Source: Actinomycetales bacterium Actino_02
GTDB taxonomy: Bacteria; Actinomycetota; Actinomycetes; Propionibacteriales; Propionibacteriaceae
DNA: 64,000 nt
Reading direction: 5' to 3'
Assembly (NCBI GenBank): GCA_001603275.1
Contig: LUYM01000029.1
Coordinates: forward strand, 16,968-80,967
Position numbers and translations under genes: made by a program. The notes below the pieces were generated by a model. That model had not been told where the DNA came from. It was given only the letters and a program-made list of their open reading frames with translations, and did not search any database. Shown here in pieces: positions 57,672 to 64,000 of this stretch. Position 1 is the stretch's first letter. Each line of letters opens with the position of its first letter.

Positions 57672-57677
57672 CACAAT
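57672..57677 (+). promoter_or_regulatory. -10 box (CACAAT) for MFS transporter gene
   Basis: CACAAT has TTGGGA 17 nt upstream as a possible -35 and lies 7 nt before GTG at 57685. Confidence 0.4.
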
Positions 57678-57684
57678 GGGTTCG

Positions 57685-58983
57685 GTGAGCAGCGAAGAGA
57701 GTGTGACCACCGTCGAAGAGCGTCCCGGTTGGCGCCGCGACATCACGCTGTTCCTGACCGGGCAGACGGTGTCGCTGTTCGGCTCGATGCTGGTCCAGTA
57801 CGCGGTGATGTGGTACCTCACCTTGACCACCAAAGACGGCACAGTGCTGGCCCTGTCCACGGTGTTCGGCTTCCTGCCGCAGGCGATCATCTCGATCTTC
57901 GGCGGGGTCTGGGCCGACCGGCACAACCGCAAGCTGCTGATCATCGGCGCGGACGCGTCCATTGCGCTGGCCACCGCCGCCTTGGCGATCCTGATGTTCC
58001 TCGGCAACCGCGATCTGTGGCTGATCTACGTCGCGCTGGCGGTCCGTTCGGCCGGCGCCGGCATCCAGACCCCTGCGGTCGGAGCACTCCTGCCACAGAT
58101 CGTCCCAACCGACCGGCTGCTGTCCATCAACGGGATCAATCAGTCGATCCAGGCCGGAATGATGCTGATCGCCCCGGCGGTCGCCGCTGTGCTGTACGCG
58201 ACCCTGCCGCTGTACTGGATTCTCGGGGTGGACGTGGTGACCGCTGCCATCGGGATCGGCTTCATGACTTTGATTCCGGTCGCCAAGGTCGTCCGCTCCG
58301 AGGTGGTGCCCACTGGCTACTTCTCCGACCTGAGCGCGGGGTTCCGCTACACGATCACCCACCCGCTGATCCGCTGGCTGCTCGGGCTGTATGCGGTGGT
58401 GATGGTGCTGGCCGCGGCGCCGTCCTTCCTGACCCCGCTGATGGTGGCCCGCAGCTTCGGCGAAGAGGTGTGGAAGCTCACCGTCTTGGAGTTGTCGTTC
58501 TCGATCGGGATGATGCTGGCCGGCGCCACCATCGGCGCGTGGGGCAAGCGGTTCAGCCGGATCGGGCTGATCGTCGGCTCGTCCATCGGCTTCGGTGTGC
58601 TGTCCATCGGGATGGGCCTGTCCAGCAACCTGTGGGTGTTCTTCGGTTTCATGTTCCTGACCGGGATCGCGGTGCCGGTGTTCTCCACCCCGTCCATGAC
58701 GGTGCTGCAGGAGACCGTCGAGCCGGAGCGTCAGGGGCGAGTCTTCGGCTTCTTCGGGATCGTCTCGGCCACCGCCATGCCGGTCGGAATGGCCGTCTTC
58801 GGACCGCTGGCCAACCTGCGCTCGGTGGAGTTCGTGCTGATCATGTCCGGCCTGACCACCCTGGTCGTGGCCGCCATCGCGCTGCTGCTGCCGTCCGGAC
58901 GCCGAGCAATGCGGGCGGCGCGGGACCACACAGACCCGCTGTCCCACGGCCAGGTGGACGCCACCGAGCCTGGGCCGGCTTAG
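57685..58983 (+). CDS. MFS transporter
   Basis: About 432 residues with twelve membrane segments. After a short acidic N-terminus come ITLFLTGQTVSLFGSMLVQYAVMWYL and the MFS signature GGVWADRHNRKLLI between helices 2 and 3. The pattern is that of the MFS_3/enterobactin-exporter-like group, mostly drug or siderophore efflux. Start GTG 57685 is preferred from its promoter; ATG 57676 would overlap the -10 box. It lies between kbl and tdh but on the opposite strand, so it is not part of threonine breakdown. Confidence 0.88.
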   Translation: MSSEESVTTVEERPGWRRDITLFLTGQTVSLFGSMLVQYAVMWYLTLTTKDGTVLALSTVFGFLPQAIISIFGGVWADRHNRKLLIIGADASIALATAALAILMFLGNRDLWLIYVALAVRSAGAGIQTPAVGALLPQIVPTDRLLSINGINQSIQAGMMLIAPAVAAVLYATLPLYWILGVDVVTAAIGIGFMTLIPVAKVVRSEVVPTGYFSDLSAGFRYTITHPLIRWLLGLYAVVMVLAAAPSFLTPLMVARSFGEEVWKLTVLELSFSIGMMLAGATIGAWGKRFSRIGLIVGSSIGFGVLSIGMGLSSNLWVFFGFMFLTGIAVPVFSTPSMTVLQETVEPERQGRVFGFFGIVSATAMPVGMAVFGPLANLRSVEFVLIMSGLTTLVVAAIALLLPSGRRAMRAARDHTDPLSHGQVDATEPGPA

Positions 58984-59010
58984 CCGTTCGGCGAGCCGGA
59001 CGGGCGACGC

Positions 59011-60048
59011 CTAGCTCCAGTCGAGGATCACCTTGCCGCACTCGCCGCTGCGGGCGGTGGCGAAGGCCTGCGTCCAATCCTCGGCGGCGAAGCGGTGAGT
59101 GATCACCGAGCGGATCGCGTCCGCGAAGGCCGTGGACGATGCCAGCATCGAGCTCATCAGGTACCAGGTCTCGAACATCTCGCGTCCGTAGATGCCCTTG
59201 ATGGTGATCATGTGGGTGATCACTCGTCCCCAGTCGATGGGGTAGGGATCCTTCGGCAGGCCAAGCATGGCCACCTTGGCGCCATGGTTGAGGTTGGCCA
59301 GCATCTCGGTGACCGCGGACGGCGCCCCGGACATCTCCAGGCCGATGTCGAAGCCCTCCCGCATGCCCAGGTCACGCTGGGCGTCGGCGATCCGGGTCTT
59401 TCCGACGTTCACGCACAGGTCGGCACCGGCGGCCTTGGCCAGCCCCAGTCGGTAGTCGCTGAGGTCGGACACCACTACGTGCTTGGCTCCGGCGTGGCGG
59501 ACGATGGCGGCAGCCATCACTCCGATCGGTCCGGCCCCGGTGACCAGGACGTCCTCGCCGACCACCGGCCACTGCAGCGCGGTGTGGGTGGCGTTGCCCA
59601 GCGGATCGAAGATGGACCCCAGTTCGGGGTCGATGAAGTCGGGCTGACGCCACAGGTTGGTGGCCGGAATCACCACATAGTCGGCGAAAGCGCCGTTGGT
59701 GTTCACGCCGAGTCCGACCGTGTTGATGCACACGTGGCGGCGTCCGGCCCGGCAGTTGCGGCAGTTGCCGCAGACGATGTGGCCCTCGCCGGAGGCCCGG
59801 TCGCCGATGCTGACCCCGGTGACGTCGGAACCGATCTCGACGACCTCGCCGTAGAACTCGTGCCCGATCGTCAGCGGTGCTTTGACGGTGGACGCCGCCC
59901 AGTCGTCCCAGGACTCCAGGTGCAGGTCGGTCCCGCACAACCCGGCGCGCAGCACTCGCAGCTTCACCTGACCCGGCCCGCAACTCGGCTCCGGAATATC
60001 GATCAGTTCCAGCCCCGGCCCGGGAGCCGTCTTCACTAGTGCCCGCAT
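59011..60048 (-). CDS. tdh: L-threonine 3-dehydrogenase (zinc-dependent)
   Basis: 345 residues of the medium-chain dehydrogenase family. Catalytic zinc Cys in AGLCGTDLHLESWD near residue 38, GHEFYGEVVEIGSD, structural zinc in CGNCRNCRAGRRHVC near 95, and NAD-binding GAGPIGVMAAAIVR near 170. It oxidises L-threonine to 2-amino-3-ketobutyrate, the substrate of Kbl. ATG at 60048 follows AGGAG; 50 bp upstream stands a family-B repeat. Confidence 0.93.
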   Translation of the reverse strand: MRALVKTAPGPGLELIDIPEPSCGPGQVKLRVLRAGLCGTDLHLESWDDWAASTVKAPLTIGHEFYGEVVEIGSDVTGVSIGDRASGEGHIVCGNCRNCRAGRRHVCINTVGLGVNTNGAFADYVVIPATNLWRQPDFIDPELGSIFDPLGNATHTALQWPVVGEDVLVTGAGPIGVMAAAIVRHAGAKHVVVSDLSDYRLGLAKAAGADLCVNVGKTRIADAQRDLGMREGFDIGLEMSGAPSAVTEMLANLNHGAKVAMLGLPKDPYPIDWGRVITHMITIKGIYGREMFETWYLMSSMLASSTAFADAIRSVITHRFAAEDWTQAFATARSGECGKVILDWS

Positions 60049-60097
60049 GATTCTCCTGTTCCGGCCCCACGCTATCGCCTCCATCGCCCAGCTCCTG

Positions 60098-60134
60098 CCC
60101 GCAGAAAAAGGGGACAGTCCCCTTTTCCTGCGGG
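60098..60134 (+). repeat. REP family B, upstream flank of RAYT2
   Basis: CCCGCAGAAAAAGGGGACAG with the complement TCCCCTTTTCCTGCGGG, one of the two best copies. Its central A is T in the downstream copy at 61061, showing that the pair is inverted around RAYT2. Confidence 0.93.
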
Positions 60135-60175
60135 GTAGCTCGGTAGAAGACAAGCTGTCGGCGACAGCTGAGGCT

Positions 60176-60194
60176 GAGTTGTCCACAGATTGCC
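60176..60194 (+). promoter_or_regulatory. DnaA-box-like element shared by both RAYT leaders
   Basis: GAGTTGTCCACAGATTGCC differs at three of 19 positions from the element upstream of RAYT1 (1745-1763, minus). A palindrome AGCTGTCG-g-CGACAGCT stands just before it (60153-60169). Confidence 0.5.
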
Positions 60195-60260
60195 CTGGCC
60201 ATGCCCGCAGGCGGACTGGTCTTCCTTACGCTCGTCCCACTTCCACCGAGGGTGGTTCCG

Positions 60261-61028
60261 ATGCCTCGCCAAGCCAGACAACACGCGGAGTCGGGCGTTT
60301 ACCACGTCCTGCTGCGCGGGGTGAACCGGGATGCCATCTTCCTCGAGGACGAGGACCGCGAGCAGTTCCTGCATTTCCTGAGCCTTACCAAAGCGGCATC
60401 CGGCTGCGTCGTGCTGGCCTACTGTTTGATGACCAACCACGTCCACCTTGTTGTCCAGACACCCGGTGAGCCCATCAGCTCGATCATGAAGCGGATCGGC
60501 GTCCGCTATGTCGGGTGGTTCAACCGGAAGTACGACCGGGTCGGCCACCTCTACCAGAATCGATTCGCCAGCCTGCCCGTTGAGGACGACACGTACCTCA
60601 TCACCCTTCTTCGGTACGTCTGGAGCAATCCGGTGGAGGCTGGCCTCGTGGCCCGCCCGGAGGATTATCCGTGGTGCAGTCGCAGCCCGCTTCGCGGCGA
60701 CGGGCGGCTCGTGGACACCGACATCCTGAGCCAGCTCGTTCCTGAGGACGTCCTTGCGGCCCCCGTGGACGGCCGCGACGCGACACAGAGTCGCGAACCC
60801 GCGCGGCGGGGACGTCCGACCCGGCACTCCGACGATCAAGTCACCGAATTGCTTCGGCGATGCTCGGGGGCGCACAACCCCCAAGAGTTCGCTGCGCTGG
60901 ACGCCGTCGACCGGCAGCGGGTTATCCGCGAACTGCGAACCCGCGCCGCGACCTACGAGCAAATCGCGAGAGCTACCGGACTGAGCGTCTGGCAGGTGCG
61001 GAAGATCCATGTGGTGACCCCGGATTGA
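60261..61028 (+). CDS. REP-associated tyrosine transposase (RAYT2), Y1/HUH family
   Basis: 255 residues, clearly homologous to RAYT1 along its whole length. HUH motif TNHVHLVV near residue 58, candidate tyrosine in NRKYDRVGHLYQNRF near 93, and the same C-terminal helical domain (YEQIARATGLSVWQVRKI). ATG at 60261 (MPRQARQHAESG) aligns with the RAYT1 start. It is flanked at both ends by inverted family-B repeats (60098 and 61061), while RAYT1 is flanked by family A. This suggests the two enzymes have different hairpin preferences; that is inference. Confidence 0.93.
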   Translation: MPRQARQHAESGVYHVLLRGVNRDAIFLEDEDREQFLHFLSLTKAASGCVVLAYCLMTNHVHLVVQTPGEPISSIMKRIGVRYVGWFNRKYDRVGHLYQNRFASLPVEDDTYLITLLRYVWSNPVEAGLVARPEDYPWCSRSPLRGDGRLVDTDILSQLVPEDVLAAPVDGRDATQSREPARRGRPTRHSDDQVTELLRRCSGAHNPQEFAALDAVDRQRVIRELRTRAATYEQIARATGLSVWQVRKIHVVTPD

Positions 61029-61060
61029 GCCCCGCCACAAGCAGTGCCCAGGATTCGGAT

Positions 61061-61097
61061 CCCGCAGAAAAAGGGGACTGTCCCCTTTTTCTGCGGG
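61061..61097 (-). repeat. REP family B, downstream flank of RAYT2
   Basis: CCCGCAGAAAAAGGGGACTG with complement TCCCCTTTTTCTGCGGG forms a hairpin 33 bp after the RAYT2 stop. It may also terminate RAYT2 mRNA. Confidence 0.93.
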
Positions 61098-61172
61098 GTT
61101 GGCACACCGGAGTCGGTCGGGCGCTAAGGACGCGTAAAGGTTCACCGGGCCAGCGCAAAGGTTGCGTCAAAG

Positions 61173-63272
61173 ATGCGCATCGGTGCGCGTCAGCAGGGGT
61201 TCGCTGGTCTGGTGACTATTGGATTCCGGGCACCGAAGCGGTTGCTCGTCGGCAACCCGATGCGGTCTGCGCAGATGCACGAGACGCTGTTGCCGAAGCG
61301 ACTCGCTCTGCCCGTCTATTGCTCCGACCCGATCTCGTCCAACGCCTACGCCACCCAGGAGATCCTGCTGGTTCTGGCTCTGGGTGGCGCCACCGCGGTG
61401 CTGGCCACCCCCTGGATCGCCATAGTGGTGGTCGGCCTGCTCGGCCTAGTGACGCTGTCCTACCGGCAAACCTGCTACGCCTACCCGAACGGAGGCGGCG
61501 CTTACGCGGTCAGCAAGGCCAACCTCGGTCGGACGGCGTCGCTGATCGCGGCGTCGGCTCTGATGGTCGATTACGTGATGACGGTGGCCGTGTCGATCGC
61601 GGCCAGCGTGGAGAACCTGGTCTCGGCCTTCCCCGAGCTGCACACCTACACCGTCGAGTTGTGCGTCGGCTTCATCGTGGTGCTGATGCTGATGAACCTG
61701 CGCGGCGTGCGGGAATCCGGGACGGTGTTCGCCATCCCCACCTACGGCTTCATTCTCAGCGTCTTCGTGATGCTGGGGGCCGGCTTCTGGCAGATGCTGA
61801 ACGGCCATGCGCCGGTGGCCGAGTCGGCCTCGTTCGGCTTCACCGGGCTGAGCCCGTCCGGCGCCGCGCTGGTGATCCTGCTGCTGCGCGCCTTCGCGTC
61901 CGGCTGTACCTCACTGACCGGCGTCGAGGCCGTCTCTAACGGTGTGCCGACCTTCCGTCCGCCGAAGAGTCACAACGCCGCACTGACCCTGATCGCCATG
62001 GCCGTGCTCAGCATCACCATGATGGTCGGGCTGTCCTTCCTGGCCACCAGCGCCGGGATCCACATCGCCGACAGCGTGCATGACCTGACCGGCGTCCCCG
62101 ACGGCTACGTCCAGCGGACGGTCCTGGCCCAGCTGGCCTCGGCCATCTTCGGCAACAACAGCTTCGGCTTCTTCGCCGTCCAAGGCTTCACCACGCTGAT
62201 CCTGGCGCTGGCTGCGAACACCGCCTTCAACGGCTTCCCGATCCTGGGTTCGATCCTGGCCGAGGACCGGTTCCTGCCCAAGCAGCTGACCCGCCGCGGC
62301 GACCGGCTGGTCTTCAGCAACGGCATTCTGATCCTGGCCACGACCGCTGCGGTCCTGATCATCATCTTCGGCGGCTCAGTGACCAAGCTGATCCAGCTGT
62401 ACATCCTGGGTGTGTTCGTGTCGTTCACCCTCAGCCAGCTGGGCATGGTCATCTACTGGCGGCGCCAGGCCCGCGAGCATGGCTGGACGCCCAATCACAT
62501 CGTCTCGGCCATCATCAACGGCGTCGGGGCGCTGGCCACCGCGGTGGTGCTGGTGATCGTGCTGATCACCAAGTTCACCCACGGCGCCTACCTGGTGGTG
62601 ATCGCCATGCCGCTGCTGGTGTTCGTGATGTTCCGAATCCATCGGCACTACGAACGGGTCTCGACCCAGCTGCAGCCCAAGGCGGCCGGCATCATCCTGC
62701 CGAGCCGGATCCACGCCGTGGTGCTGATCAGCCAGCTGAACGAGCCGTCGCTGAAGGCCCTGGCCTTCGCCCGGGCCATTCACCCGTCCACGATCACCGC
62801 GCTGCGGGTGGACACCAATGCGGCCCGCACGGCCAAGCTGATCGAGGACTGGGCGACCCGCGACATTCCGGTGCCACTGAGCATCGTGTCCTCGGAGTAC
62901 CGCGATCTGGTCGAGCCGGTGCTCAGCTACCTGGATCGGATCCACATCGGCCCGCGCGATGTCGTCCAGGTGTTCATTCCCGAATACGTGGTAGGTCGCT
63001 GGTGGGAGGCGATCCTGCACAACCAGAGCGCCCTGCGGCTGAAGACCCGGCTGCTCTTCATGCCCGGCGTGATGGTCACCAGCGTGCCCTACCAGCTCAC
63101 CTCGGCCGAGCCCTATCGGCTGAGGCGACCGGGGGCCGGTGCCGAGCCGCCGGCACGTCCGCCAGAATCGGACGCGCCGTCGTCGGCTCGGCCCGTGCCC
63201 TCGGTTGGTAACCCGTCGACCGGCGCCGCTCAGGGCGCCCGCGAGGAGAATCTGGCAAGCTCTGTGAGGTGA
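61173..63272 (+). CDS. APC-superfamily transporter, KimA-like potassium importer
   Basis: 699 residues. The membrane part (about residues 45-470, 12 helices) has LALPVYCSDPISSNAYATQEIL, YPNGGGAYAVSKANLG and FASGCTSLTGVEAVSNGVPTF, matching the KimA (YdaO) branch of the amino-acid permease superfamily. A cytosolic C-terminal domain of about 200 residues (HAVVLISQLNEPSLKALAFA) resembles USP-like regulatory tails of such carriers. KimA imports K+ with protons; here the assignment is supported by the KdpD-like kinase that overlaps the stop codon. Generic amino-acid permease is the alternative. Confidence 0.83.
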   Translation: MRIGARQQGFAGLVTIGFRAPKRLLVGNPMRSAQMHETLLPKRLALPVYCSDPISSNAYATQEILLVLALGGATAVLATPWIAIVVVGLLGLVTLSYRQTCYAYPNGGGAYAVSKANLGRTASLIAASALMVDYVMTVAVSIAASVENLVSAFPELHTYTVELCVGFIVVLMLMNLRGVRESGTVFAIPTYGFILSVFVMLGAGFWQMLNGHAPVAESASFGFTGLSPSGAALVILLLRAFASGCTSLTGVEAVSNGVPTFRPPKSHNAALTLIAMAVLSITMMVGLSFLATSAGIHIADSVHDLTGVPDGYVQRTVLAQLASAIFGNNSFGFFAVQGFTTLILALAANTAFNGFPILGSILAEDRFLPKQLTRRGDRLVFSNGILILATTAAVLIIIFGGSVTKLIQLYILGVFVSFTLSQLGMVIYWRRQAREHGWTPNHIVSAIINGVGALATAVVLVIVLITKFTHGAYLVVIAMPLLVFVMFRIHRHYERVSTQLQPKAAGIILPSRIHAVVLISQLNEPSLKALAFARAIHPSTITALRVDTNAARTAKLIEDWATRDIPVPLSIVSSEYRDLVEPVLSYLDRIHIGPRDVVQVFIPEYVVGRWWEAILHNQSALRLKTRLLFMPGVMVTSVPYQLTSAEPYRLRRPGAGAEPPARPPESDAPSSARPVPSVGNPSTGAAQGAREENLASSVR

Positions 63273-64000
63273 GCCAGCAGTTGGGCGAGGCTGGCACCGC
63301 CGGACCGCGACTGTCCGGTCGGCGCCGGCTGTACGGACTCGCGGTCGCCGCGATCGGTGCACCGCTGCTGACCGCATGCCTGGTCGGGATCCGCGACCAG
63401 CTCCGACTGGATACCGTCCTGCTGTTGTTCGTCCTGGTGGCGGTCGCCGCTTCGGCTGTGGGCGGCGTCATCCCTGCTGTGGCCGCCTCGCTGCTCAGCC
63501 TCGGCCTGGCCAACTTCTTCTTCACCCCTCCCTACGGGACGCTGTGGGTGCAGAACCCCAGCGAACTGGTCGATCTGGTGGTGTTTGCCGCGGTGGCGGT
63601 CGGTGTCGGCATCGGCACCGAGGCGTCCGCGCGCGCAACCGGACGAGCCGAGCGCGGCCGAATCGAGGCGGCCTGGCTAACCGGCCTGGCCAACCGGGCG
63701 ACTCGTCCGGATTCGGTGGAACACGCCTTGTCGGAAGCTCGTGATGTGTACGGCGCCAACCAGGCCGCACTGCTCGAAGGCGACCGGGTGCTGGCGGCGT
63801 CCGGGGAGCCCGGTCCCGACGATCACCTGCTCAGCGTGGACGCCGGTGGCGGCCGTCGGCTGGAGCTCAGCGGCCCCGAACGGCTCGGCCAGGACCGGAG
63901 CCTGCTGGACGCTCTGGCCCAGACCACCGGACGCCTGTGGCAGGCGCAGCGGCTGGCCGAGCAGGCCCGCCGGGCCGAGGAGCTGGCCAAGATCGACGAG
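63269..64000 (+). CDS. KdpD-like sensor histidine kinase (DUF4118), N-terminal part
   Basis: GTG at 63269 overlaps the transporter stop by 4 bp. The open frame continues to the window edge, 244 residues so far. Four closely spaced membrane helices appear (residues about 22-115), with GVIPAVAASLLSLGLANFFFT and PPYGTLWV typical of the DUF4118/KdpD sensor region. A GAF-like stretch and a helical linker (QRLAEQARRAEELAKIDE) lead toward the expected kinase domain, which is out of view. It probably senses K+ or turgor and may control the transporter in front of it. Confidence 0.82.
   Translation, partial: MSQQLGEAGTAGPRLSGRRRLYGLAVAAIGAPLLTACLVGIRDQLRLDTVLLLFVLVAVAASAVGGVIPAVAASLLSLGLANFFFTPPYGTLWVQNPSELVDLVVFAAVAVGVGIGTEASARATGRAERGRIEAAWLTGLANRATRPDSVEHALSEARDVYGANQAALLEGDRVLAASGEPGPDDHLLSVDAGGGRRLELSGPERLGQDRSLLDALAQTTGRLWQAQRLAEQARRAEELAKIDE

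Overview
The window is high-GC Gram-positive DNA and almost certainly comes from an actinobacterium. A Propionibacteriales-type relative is my best guess, inferred from gene content and not proven. Supporting signs are several apparently leaderless genes with TAGGCT-like -10 boxes 6-7 nt before the start codon, a CsoR/CopZ/CopA copper operon, a DtxR/IdeR-like iron box, a ThrE-type exporter, and PdxST with a MocR regulator. Genes for fermentative or oxygen-limited metabolism (pyruvate:ferredoxin oxidoreductase with two linked flavoenzymes, agmatine deiminase pathway, flavinylated extracytosolic redox proteins) point to a facultative or anaerobic life style.

Layout. 0-2 kb: end of an ion-channel-like gene, then a REP-associated tyrosine transposase (RAYT1) with repeats on both sides. 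2-8.3 kb: three-gene redox operon (GltD-like, NifJ, PreA-like). 8.3-15 kb: glycosyltransferase, agmatine-to-putrescine pair, PQQ-propeller lipoprotein and a membrane protein. 15-18.1 kb: copper operon. 18.5-22.1 kb: dnaB, RidA, amine/amino-acid oxidase. 22.4-25.2 kb: ferric-reductase-like protein, FMN-binding protein and ApbE in one operon. 25.4-31.4 kb: UvrA-like ATPase, acetyltransferase, GH25 muramidase, methyltransferase, and a frameshifted isochorismatase. 31.5-34.2 kb: two unrecognised secreted/lipoprotein genes. 34.2-41.4 kb: exporter, lipoprotein, large subtilase, phosphatase, CAP-domain protein. 41.6-44.4 kb: LacI regulator divergent from a GH13 glucosidase with two visible operators. 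44.4-52 kb: small conserved genes, a gene-poor 0.6 kb stretch, patatin and rhomboid genes, TerC behind a probable Mn riboswitch. 52.4-60 kb: vitamin B6 cluster, GH114 lipoprotein, threonine degradation pair kbl/tdh flanking an MFS transporter. 60-64 kb: a second RAYT with its own repeats, then a KimA-like K+ transporter and a KdpD-like sensor kinase.

The strongest non-genic signal is a dense set of short palindromic repeats. Family A (21 units) has core arms GGACGGT/ACCGTCC and usually occurs as tandem pairs 43-44 bp apart. Family B (6 units) is a long hairpin built on GCAGAAAAGGGGAC and its complement. Family C (8 units) sits in two arrays of four with the same +,+,-,- order and the same spacing. 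RAYT1 is flanked by inverted A repeats and RAYT2 by inverted B repeats, so the window appears to hold two separate RAYT/REP systems, plus a third repeat family whose enzyme is not here.
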